Below are positions 26,493 through 33,610 of a DNA stretch of 43,188 nt, in pieces; positions within the stretch are counted from its first letter, which is position 1; each line of letters opens with the position of its first letter. Under the pieces are notes generated by a model. The model did not search any database, was not told the origin of the DNA, and saw only the letters and a program-made list of their open reading frames with translations. A program made the position numbers and the translations under genes. Source of the stretch: Fuerstiella sp. (GTDB taxonomy: Bacteria; Planctomycetota; Planctomycetia; Planctomycetales; Planctomycetaceae); contig JAPYTO010000024.1 of NCBI GenBank assembly GCA_029941865.1, forward strand, positions 1,297 through 44,484, in the 5' to 3' direction.

Positions 26493-28546
26493 TGATCGCG
26501 ACAGACGCGAATGATACACGCGGTGAACGTGTGCGGCGGGCACGCGTTCGTCCTGCGCGTTGGGTACGCGCTGGGCGCAGGTCTCCCGACCTCGCCCACT
26601 CGTTGACCGCAGGTCTCCCTGTGCCGGTGACGTCATGCACGCAAGACATTGGCGACCGTCACGCCGGAATTCTGCGATCGGCATGCGTCACGATCGTTTA
26701 TTCAATGTTAATCATCGCAACGTCCCGTTCCGTGGCCGTCGCTGAGTCAGGGCCAACCTTAAAGGTTGTTGAGCATACGTGGGGATTTGACGGACGAGTT
26801 CAGCCCGGGCAGTTTAACCCGTTGTCTATTTTGCTGGATAATCAGACAGACGAAGCCATTGATGCGTCGGCCACCTTGCAGCGTATGCAGGCGGTGCTGA
26901 ATCCTGCCGGTGGGCAATACGTGCAACAGGTGTTCATTGCTCCGGCGGCGCGACGATGGATTCAGTTCTATCCCTACGTCGCCAACAGCATTCAGACGGA
27001 ATGGATTCTTTCTTTCGACGGAGAAAGAATTGGTGAGTTCACTCAACCGCGACCCGCCTACAAACTGGATTCTGAAAAGGAAGATCAACAGCCTCAGGTG
27101 ATCATTCTGGACAAAGCAGGAACGGTCTCCAGCCGTCCGTCCACAGTGAAACACTTACCGGAAAACATTTTTCCACCGTATGCGACCGCAACATTTGGTC
27201 TGCACACCGTGTTCATGGATCACGTGCCGGATTGGGAATTGCCCCGGCAGCAGGCGTTTCTGTCATGGCTGAAACTGGGCGGTCGTCTGCATCTGTTGAA
27301 GGATCGACGCGGTGAATATCCTCGCTTCAGCGGGGAACTGGCGGATCTCAATCAGCCGTTGTCGCGTTATTCCGTTGGCAGCGGAGTTGTCAGTCGCCTG
27401 GATGTGCAGCGTGAAGGCCTGACTGAAACCATGGTGCGCCGAGCCGTCGTCCTTGATGCACTGAAGGACGAAGATGAGGAGTTCGAGGAGTTCCTGCGAC
27501 AGCAAAAACAGCTGGGCCGGGGAGTGGGGCAATTGATCGAGATTGAACCATCATCGATCGATGAGCAGTTCTTCCGCCATATGCGAGAACTGACATTGCC
27601 GGATCATGCGTGGTGGCTGATCTTTTTGCTGGCCCTGTGTTACATCGGGTTGATTTTTCCTGGTTGCTTCATGCTGTCCAGGAACAAACAGCTGCATTTC
27701 CTGGCAACGTACAGTGCCCTGGTCGGCCTGTCGGTGATCTTCAGCATATTGTTCCTTGCCATCGGTCAGCGCGGTTATGGAGAATCCACAACTCTGCAGA
27801 CGTTGGCGGTCGCACGGTCCGAAGACAACACTCACTGGAGCGTCATGCAGTGGAACGCGCTGTTTGTGACCTCTGGTGACAGTTACCAGGCTACGGCGCC
27901 GGATCAACAGTCTGTTTACTCAACAGGCGAGACTTTAGACCAGGCCGACGCGCAAATTGTGCCCGGCAACAATGGCGGCATCACGATGCAGATTCCACCA
28001 TTTTCTACCCAGACGTTTGTCAGTCGCCGTCGACTGGCTTCCGCTGACTGGCGACTGCAGATCCGCGATATCGACCTACAGCTGTCCGGGCTCGTGAAAT
28101 TGAACATTCAAACAGGTGCAAACTTCCCCGCCGCAGAGGCCAATAAATATTTGGTTCTGGCCGGCCGCCGTCTGTACGAGATGAAGTACGATGAAAGCAC
28201 GAAACAGTTAATACTGTTTGGAGCGAAAAGGCGGCTGGCAGAATACTGTCAGCCGAATTTTGACTTTCAGTATGTGAATCGGTGGAACCGACAACAGGAA
28301 GAGGACCTGCGCACACCCACGGAACGGTTCTATGATGAATCGCTGCCGGCACTGGTGCAGCGCAATCTGCTGGATGATCTCGTGAACAAGGTAGCCAGAT
28401 ATGAACTGCCGGCTGACCGGTTGCGGCTGTTTGTCTATACCGCAGTTCCCGATGAATTCATGATTTCCGTGAATGCGGAAGCAAAAAGCACGGGCAGGAT
28501 TCTGTTCGCAAAGGATCTGTTCTTGCGATCAGGTGATCCGGAGTAG
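26492..28546 (+). CDS. exported/membrane protein with repeat-derived N-terminal extension
   Basis: A 684-residue protein counted from ATG 26492, which overlaps the permease stop by one base (a GTG at 26489 is also in frame). About 60 N-terminal residues are basic and low in hydrophobic content, and part of them (AGRRSPDLAHSLTAGLP) is the translation of a GGTCTCCCGACC-family repeat. A signal-like stretch follows (RSACVTIVYSMLIIATSRS), with an internal ATG at 26705 as an alternative start. The mature part has a beta-rich domain (about 90-190), a GATase-like segment (GLHTVFMDHVPDWELPRQQ, FLSWLKLGGRLHLLKD), two helices near 370-425 (WWLIFLLALCYIGLIFPGCF, ALVGLSVIFSILFLAIGQRG) and a C-terminal domain. 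The layout matches the 21275 product. It is the last gene of the coupled operon. Function unknown. Confidence 0.83.
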   Translation: MIATDANDTRGERVRRARVRPARWVRAGRRSPDLAHSLTAGLPVPVTSCTQDIGDRHAGILRSACVTIVYSMLIIATSRSVAVAESGPTLKVVEHTWGFDGRVQPGQFNPLSILLDNQTDEAIDASATLQRMQAVLNPAGGQYVQQVFIAPAARRWIQFYPYVANSIQTEWILSFDGERIGEFTQPRPAYKLDSEKEDQQPQVIILDKAGTVSSRPSTVKHLPENIFPPYATATFGLHTVFMDHVPDWELPRQQAFLSWLKLGGRLHLLKDRRGEYPRFSGELADLNQPLSRYSVGSGVVSRLDVQREGLTETMVRRAVVLDALKDEDEEFEEFLRQQKQLGRGVGQLIEIEPSSIDEQFFRHMRELTLPDHAWWLIFLLALCYIGLIFPGCFMLSRNKQLHFLATYSALVGLSVIFSILFLAIGQRGYGESTTLQTLAVARSEDNTHWSVMQWNALFVTSGDSYQATAPDQQSVYSTGETLDQADAQIVPGNNGGITMQIPPFSTQTFVSRRRLASADWRLQIRDIDLQLSGLVKLNIQTGANFPAAEANKYLVLAGRRLYEMKYDESTKQLILFGAKRRLAEYCQPNFDFQYVNRWNRQQEEDLRTPTERFYDESLPALVQRNLLDDLVNKVARYELPADRLRLFVYTAVPDEFMISVNAEAKSTGRILFAKDLFLRSGDPE
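26551..26625. repeat. GGTCTCCCGACC-family repeat, copy 3, inside a coding sequence
   Basis: Contains GGGCGCAGGTCTCCCGACC, CTCGCCCACT and a second GCAGGTCTCCC, matching the reverse complement of the right arm of the 1599-1744 element over about 45 bases. It lies after the coupled start of the 26492 gene and before its signal peptide, in an open reading frame. Confidence 0.8.
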
Positions 28547-28641
28547 ATGGAATCAGGGACACAGATCTGCAATGCTCACGCATCAGATCCTTTTGTCCAA
28601 CGCGAAATCTCCGCCGCGCCGTTACCGCGAAAAGTTTTGCC

Positions 28642-29625
28642 ATGACACGCATCCACTCGTTCCTTCTTGCACTGTTATGTGTTGGCGCTGTCGGTCCTGC
28701 TGAAGAACGTCAACAGGTCATTGTGGTCGTCGGTGCGGAAGGAACCGCGGAATACGGGCAGATGTTTGCCGAATGGGCCGACCAATGGAAATCCGCAGCG
28801 ACTGCGGGTGACGCATTGTTCGAAGTTATTGGTACGGACGACAGCCGCGATCAACTGCAGCAACTGCAGCAAAAAATGTCAGCAGCGGTGGCTATCAAAA
28901 CCGCGGAGCCACTGTGGCTGGTGCTGATTGGCCACGGCACATTCGATGGTCGAGTCGCTCGGTTCAATCTGCGGGGTCCGGATCTTTCTGCTGCCACTGC
29001 AGCAGAACTGTTAGCTGCCTCACAGCGGCCGGTTGCCGTGATCAATTGTACTAGCTGCAGTGCGCCGTTTATCAATGCACTGAGTGGACCCAACCGGACC
29101 GTCATTACCGGAACGAAAGACGGAGGCGAGATTCAGTTTACTCGATTTGGGCGTTACATGGCGGACGGAATCGGTAATCTGGAAGCGGACATCGATCGCG
29201 ACGGACAGACGTCTCTGCTGGAAGCATGGCTGTTTGCGTCTCGTCGGACGGACGAGTACTACAAATCGGACGGCCGGCTTGCCACAGAACATTCGCTGCT
29301 TGACGACACAGGCGACAGCAAGGGAACCAGAGCTGAGGTCTTTGAAGGTGTCCGCATCAAACAGAACGTAAAGAACAGGGATGCACTGGACGGCAAATTG
29401 GCGCGACGCTGGCACCTTGTGCGCAGCGAAGCCGAGCGGAGCCTGAACTCCGATCAACGGACGGAACGTGATCGGCTGGAAACCGAACTGGAAAAACTGC
29501 GAGAACGCAAAACGGAGTTTACTGAAACCGAATACCTGCGGCAGCTGGAATCTATTCTGCTGCCTCTGGCGAAGCTCTACGAAGAGGCACAGACGTCTTC
29601 TTCCGGTGACGTCCCGAAAGAATAA
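28642..29625 (+). CDS. candidate clan CD (caspase/legumain-like) cysteine peptidase, exported
   Basis: A 327-residue protein with a short signal (SFLLALLCVGAVGPAEE). Residues 25-160 resemble the caspase/C13 (clan CD) fold: a hydrophobic strand then His98-Gly (LWLVLIGHGTFDG), and a second strand then Cys136 (VAVINCTSCSAPF). INCTSCS aligns by eye with the EACESGS of legumain-type peptidases, so His98/Cys136 may be the catalytic dyad. Residues 183-194 (DIDRDGQTSLLE) form an EF-hand-like calcium loop. The last 90 residues are helical and charged (RDRLETELEKLRERKTEF). It lies 95 bases after the MoxR operon and 12 bases before the first thioredoxin-like gene, so it may be co-transcribed with that pair. 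The fold is an inference from motifs; whether it is active is unknown. Confidence 0.72.
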   Translation: MTRIHSFLLALLCVGAVGPAEERQQVIVVVGAEGTAEYGQMFAEWADQWKSAATAGDALFEVIGTDDSRDQLQQLQQKMSAAVAIKTAEPLWLVLIGHGTFDGRVARFNLRGPDLSAATAAELLAASQRPVAVINCTSCSAPFINALSGPNRTVITGTKDGGEIQFTRFGRYMADGIGNLEADIDRDGQTSLLEAWLFASRRTDEYYKSDGRLATEHSLLDDTGDSKGTRAEVFEGVRIKQNVKNRDALDGKLARRWHLVRSEAERSLNSDQRTERDRLETELEKLRERKTEFTETEYLRQLESILLPLAKLYEEAQTSSSGDVPKE

Positions 29626-29637
29626 CAAGGCTTAGAA

Positions 29638-30816
29638 ATGCGACCTGACAACTGCATCTCCCATGTGACCACAGGAACAGTCTTCTGTCTGTCCGGACTG
29701 TTCTTTATCGCCTGTCTTGCTGGGGCCCCGGCGGCCGCTGATGAGTCGAAGCCCGCGGAGGAAACAGAAATGTTTCCAGTTCCGCAGGGCACAATTGATG
29801 AACTCTTCACGTTTATTAACTCAGTGAAGTCGACACCACCTCCGCAACGAACTCAGGAAGCCGTCGTCGCCCATCTGCGGGAACAGGTCAAAGCCGTCGT
29901 GGCCGCCTGCGACCGAATCATGGAATCGAAGCCGGACGAACAGCAGGAACTCAAAGCCCTGATGGAACGATTGTCGGGTTATTCGGTCTTGTCGCAGGTT
30001 GATGAGTCCGCAACAAAGCATTTGGACGCACTGTTCAAGCAGTATGAAAAGGACGAACGGCCCGCTGTTATACAGTTGATCGGTGGACTGCAGCTGCAGA
30101 ATCAGGTGGGTGATTTCTTCAAGATTTCGGATGCGGCCCAGGCGAAATTCATCGACGATCTGTTCATCTTCATCGACACGCATGGCCTTGATCAGCGAAC
30201 GGTCAGCATTGCATCAAGTCTGGGCCAGAACCTTGAAAATTCAGCAACTCCACAGCTTGGTGCTGTGGTCTACGAACGGCTGGCGGAAGCGCTGATGAAA
30301 ATAGACAACCCCGCCATTGAGCCTCAGGTCCTGCGAATGCAGGCGATTGCTCGACGGCTTAGGCTGCCGGGGAAGTTTATGGAAGTCGTGGGGACGACGG
30401 CTGAGGGTGAGAAGTTCGATTGGGTTTCGTATCGCGGCAAAGTTGTGCTGGTGGATTTCTGGGCCAGTTGGTGCGGGCCGTGCCGCGCTGAGATTCCCAA
30501 CATGAAGGCACAGCTGGAAAAATACGGGGACAAAGGATTTGCGATCGTCGGAATCAACCTGGACAACACGATCAATGAATATCAGAACTACGTCGACCGT
30601 GAAGAACTGACGTGGACTAACCTGATGAGTCCTGACGAAAGCGAACGCGGCTGGAACAGTCCACTCGCCGTACACTACGGCATCAGTGGAATTCCCACGG
30701 CGATTCTCGTTGACAGAGAAGGCAAAGTCGTCTCCATGACGGCTCGTGGCGGAGAGCTGAATCGGTTGCTGGCGGAATTGCTTGAGGATGTTGAATCGGG
30801 TGACAGCGACAACTGA
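29638..30816 (+). CDS. TlpA-like thioredoxin protein, first of a tandem pair
   Basis: A 392-residue exported protein. A signal region (VFCLSGLFFIACLAGAPAAA) precedes a helical domain of about 210 residues with no recognised family. The C-terminal domain (about 255-385) is a TlpA/ResA-like thioredoxin fold with the redox motif WCGPC (Cys279, Cys282; VDFWASWCGPCRAE) and the cis-proline segment GISGIPTAILVDREGK. It probably acts as a thiol-disulfide reductase or isomerase in the periplasm. AAGG upstream of ATG 29638 gives a reasonable ribosome site, 12 bases after the peptidase gene. It is a paralog of the gene at 31290. Confidence 0.92.
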   Translation: MRPDNCISHVTTGTVFCLSGLFFIACLAGAPAAADESKPAEETEMFPVPQGTIDELFTFINSVKSTPPPQRTQEAVVAHLREQVKAVVAACDRIMESKPDEQQELKALMERLSGYSVLSQVDESATKHLDALFKQYEKDERPAVIQLIGGLQLQNQVGDFFKISDAAQAKFIDDLFIFIDTHGLDQRTVSIASSLGQNLENSATPQLGAVVYERLAEALMKIDNPAIEPQVLRMQAIARRLRLPGKFMEVVGTTAEGEKFDWVSYRGKVVLVDFWASWCGPCRAEIPNMKAQLEKYGDKGFAIVGINLDNTINEYQNYVDREELTWTNLMSPDESERGWNSPLAVHYGISGIPTAILVDREGKVVSMTARGGELNRLLAELLEDVESGDSDN

Positions 30817-31289
30817 CTTTGCATTTGATCCGCCGTTGGTCCGCCCCGCATTGAGTGCCACGTAGGATCGGACCGAGTAAGCCGGGTCGTCTGCCGGAAC
30901 ATCGGCCTTTCTGTTTTGCGTGGGCGATCGGTCAAGGTGTCCCGCGGGAAAATTCGGCTTGCGATGTACCGGCATGGTTCGAGAATGCTCGCAGTGTCGT
31001 TTGCAGCATTGCCGGAGCGGCGTCGCTGTGGCTCCTGGTTCCGGCCTACAGCGCTATTCGAGCGACCGTTCCGAGGACATAGGCGCCGTCCCGTCGGTCC
31101 CTGCCATGAAATTGGCACGACGTGCCGCTACTGCGGATGCAAGACGCTCAGGGCCCCGGATGCCCCGAATTCCTATTCCCTTTTCTTGTGGAAGGACGTG
31201 CATCCTGCTGTCACGTTGCCTGCTGTGGCAGTAAAATGTTACGTGTAAAGGCTCTAATGTTTTCACCACACTCTGTGAGAGTAAGTACC
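30817..31289. other. 473-base gap between the two thioredoxin-like paralogs
   Basis: No gene is supported. Open frames here are short and have no ribosome site or recognisable product. A CGGACCGAG-type repeat lies at 30862-30906. The remainder shows nothing recognisable except a short GGCACGACGTGCC palindrome near 31112. The frame of the second paralog extends upstream to 31122 but lacks a signal there. A promoter for the 31290 gene is expected but was not identified. Confidence 0.4.
30862..30906. repeat. CGGACCGAG-type repeat, copy 1
   Basis: GTAGGATCGGACCGAGTAAG followed by CCGGGTCGTCTGCCGG. It shares the TAGG-CGGACCGAG-AAGC pattern with the right-edge sequence at 43016-43083, consistent with a small dispersed repeat family. 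Confidence 0.45.
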
Positions 31290-32495
31290 ATGGTTTTTCG
31301 CACACCTCTGATAAATGCGCGGCTCCATAAATCGGTCCTGATGTCCTGCGTCGTCCTGATGCTGACCGGCGTGATTCTGGCACAGGATGAAAAACCAAAG
31401 GAGCCCGTCGCGGACAAGCCCGATGCCCCTGCGGCAGAAGAAAAACTGTTTGAGGTGCCGGACGGAAGTGCGACTGAGTTGTTCGCCTTCATGACCAAAG
31501 TGAAGCGAACTCGTTCAAAGGAGCGAACGTCGGATGCCTCAATGGCTCATTTGAAGTTGCAGGTGGAAGCAGTGCTGGCAGCGTGTGTCAAAATCATGGC
31601 TGGTAAACCTGACGAAGCCATGGAAATCAGAGTCATCAACGAAAAATTCGGAGCGCTGGGCGCCTTGACTCGGGTGGATAAAGCCGCAGCAGACGAAGGC
31701 ATGAAAACGCTGATGGAATCACTCGAAGCGGACCAGAGGCCTGCGATCGTGGCACTGCTGACCACGCGGAAACTCTCACAGAAGGTGGCGTCGGTTGCGA
31801 CGATGTCGGATGCCGACCGAGACGCCTTCGTTAACGAATTATTTACTGTGATCGATGAGAACGGCCTGGACCGAACGACGTATTCCCTTGTTTCAAAGGT
31901 GGGGACCACGCTGGGCAGAACGAACAAGTCAGAAGCTGGTGCCGAAGTTTATGAACGACTGGCTGCGGCGATGGAAAAGTGCGATGACGTGACGTTGCGT
32001 ACTCGTGCTGACAGAGCAATGGGTTCGGCTCGTCGACTGCGGCTTCCCGGGAATTTCATGGAGATCACCGGAACGACAGCTGAAGGCGAGGATTTTGACT
32101 GGAGCGCCTATCGGGGCAAGGTTGTGCTGGTGGACTTCTGGGCCAGTTGGTGCGGTCCCTGCCGCGCTGAGATTCCCAACATGAAGGCTCAGCTGGAAAA
32201 ATATGGCGACAAGGGCTTTGCCATTGTTGGTGTCAATCTGGATACAACAAGGGACAAATATCAGGGATATGTCGATTCAGAGAGTTTGACCTGGACCAAC
32301 CTGATGAGCGACAAAGACGACGAACGAGGGTGGGACAATCCGTTGGTCGTACATTACGGCGTCAGTGGTATTCCGACCGCAATTCTGGTTGACCAGGAAG
32401 GCAAGGTCGTTTCCCTGTCGGCTCGGGGGCAGCAGCTGAACCGGTTGCTGGCAGAATTACTCGGGGATGTCGAAACTGATGACAGCGGTAGCTGA
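31290..32495 (+). CDS. TlpA-like thioredoxin protein, second of a tandem pair
   Basis: A 401-residue exported protein. ATG 31290 is preferred over the frame opening at 31122 because it gives a good signal peptide (SVLMSCVVLMLTGVILAQ). A helical domain of about 210 residues is followed by a TlpA/ResA-like thioredoxin domain with Cys288 and Cys291 (WCGPC) and GVSGIPTAILVDQEGK. Compared with the 29638 product, the thioredoxin half is nearly identical (a shared run covers VLVDFWASWCGPCRAEIPN and continues to YGDKGFAIVG), while the helical half is much more diverged. A periplasmic thiol-disulfide role is likely; the partner is unknown. Confidence 0.92.
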   Translation: MVFRTPLINARLHKSVLMSCVVLMLTGVILAQDEKPKEPVADKPDAPAAEEKLFEVPDGSATELFAFMTKVKRTRSKERTSDASMAHLKLQVEAVLAACVKIMAGKPDEAMEIRVINEKFGALGALTRVDKAAADEGMKTLMESLEADQRPAIVALLTTRKLSQKVASVATMSDADRDAFVNELFTVIDENGLDRTTYSLVSKVGTTLGRTNKSEAGAEVYERLAAAMEKCDDVTLRTRADRAMGSARRLRLPGNFMEITGTTAEGEDFDWSAYRGKVVLVDFWASWCGPCRAEIPNMKAQLEKYGDKGFAIVGVNLDTTRDKYQGYVDSESLTWTNLMSDKDDERGWDNPLVVHYGVSGIPTAILVDQEGKVVSLSARGQQLNRLLAELLGDVETDDSGS

Positions 32496-32706
32496 ATCGG
32501 CATCGGTCTCTCGTTGACAACGCATGCCCGGCCGTTTCACCTCTGCGGGGCGTGCGCCACGTCAATCTGAGCGAGCGACAAAATCCGGCCAAATGGCCCA
32601 GGCAGACCTGTGAGGCTGCAAACCTTCGGTGAATCGGCCGCGCGTTTGTCCCACGCAAGCTACCGTAGAAAGTGTCAAAGTTTTCTCGGTTTGCAGTGGG
32701 TGGACG

Positions 32707-33351
32707 ATGATTGCTCCTAAAAAAACATTTGGTTGCCAACAGTGTGGTGGCAGGGGGGTGACCGTCCAGGGCCGAGACTATCTGCAGTGCGAGTACTGCC
32801 AGGCTTTGGTGTTCACCACGGACAATCCGCTGAGTGTTGACCGTGTGACGCCCAGTGGCGGACAGCTGGCAGCGGAATGCCCGGTCTGTCCGAAGACGCT
32901 GTGTACGGGACAAATTGAAGAGCGTCCGGTGTTGTATTGTGGCGGTTGCTACGGTCTGTTGCTGAAAAATGAAGACTTCGGCGCCATCACTCGAACGCGA
33001 AGGGCTCGGCGGGTCGGTGGCGAAGCTGAGGCCTGTCGACCACTTAACATGGACGAATACGATCGACGAATTCGCTGCCCGAATTGTCGAGAACGCATGG
33101 AAGTGCATCCCTACTATGGCCCCGGCAATATTGTGATGGACTCGTGTCCAGGGTGTCAGTATGTCTGGCTGGATCACGGGGAACTTCGCACTGTCGAACA
33201 AGCCGAAGGCGGCCGCGCACCTGAGCCCATGCCCCTGCACGATAATGGTGAAGTGACCATTATTCCTGCACCACTGCAGGGGTTGTCCAGCGGCCATAAT
33301 CAGCAGGACTCACCGCTTCAGTCCATCGCCGATCTCCTGTTTGGTCTGTAG
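32707..33351 (+). CDS. zinc-ribbon protein with C-terminal zf-TFIIB-like domain
   Basis: A 214-residue protein made of several zinc-binding knuckles: CQQCGG with CEYC at the N terminus; CPVCPKTLC with CGGC in the middle; CPNCRERM with CPGCQYVWLDHGEL at the C terminus, the last being the usual zf-TFIIB (PF13453-type) pattern. The start at ATG 32707 is favoured because the first Cys knuckle begins right after it; the frame itself opens at 32629. No helix or signal is visible, so it is probably cytoplasmic. Such proteins are of unknown function. It precedes the hairpin array. Confidence 0.87.
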   Translation: MIAPKKTFGCQQCGGRGVTVQGRDYLQCEYCQALVFTTDNPLSVDRVTPSGGQLAAECPVCPKTLCTGQIEERPVLYCGGCYGLLLKNEDFGAITRTRRARRVGGEAEACRPLNMDEYDRRIRCPNCRERMEVHPYYGPGNIVMDSCPGCQYVWLDHGELRTVEQAEGGRAPEPMPLHDNGEVTIIPAPLQGLSSGHNQQDSPLQSIADLLFGL

Positions 33352-33366
33352 CCCTCGGCGAATATT

Positions 33367-33503
33367 CCGGCATTGCAACCGGCCGCCGTCGGTACTCCGA
33401 CCGGGTAGCACGGTTGCTTGCAACCAGTGTTGCGCAGCAACACGAGTCCGATGCCAGACTCAGGAGCGTTCCTGCTCCCATCCTTTCGGCCGGCATCTTC
33501 CGG
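33367..33503. repeat. array of seven consecutive small hairpins
   Basis: Seven non-overlapping inverted repeats follow one another: CCGG/CCGG (33367-33382), GTCGG/CCGAC (33388-33401), GGTTGC/GCAACC (33412-33425), GTGTTGC/GCAACAC (33427-33443), GAGTC/GACTC (33444-33461), GGAGC/GCTCC (33463-33478) and CCGG/CCGG (33490-33503). All stems are perfect, 4-7 bp, with loops of 2-8 bases. The first and last share the start CCGGCAT. The region is non-coding, between the zinc-ribbon and HD genes. No T-run follows, so a terminator is not supported. It may be a structured RNA, a protein-binding site, or a composite repeat. Confidence 0.75.
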
Positions 33504-33610
33504 TGTATTCACTGAGGTCCAGGGAACGTCTGTGGCCCGGACCATAGATTCGCTATCATCCGTTATGAACGCACTGGACGTGTTCGAATCAACAGCGAAA
33601 CAGGATTCCG

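Noticed and set aside
32362..33297. 311-codon minus-strand open frame opposite the second thioredoxin gene and the zinc-ribbon gene
   Set aside because: The zinc-knuckle cysteines on the plus strand are clear, and the minus-strand product has no motif or signal; it is a shadow frame.
33367..33503. Hairpin array considered as a CRISPR array or integron attC sites
   Set aside because: There is no repeated unit with spacers, no cas or integrase gene, and no attC-type R/L boxes.
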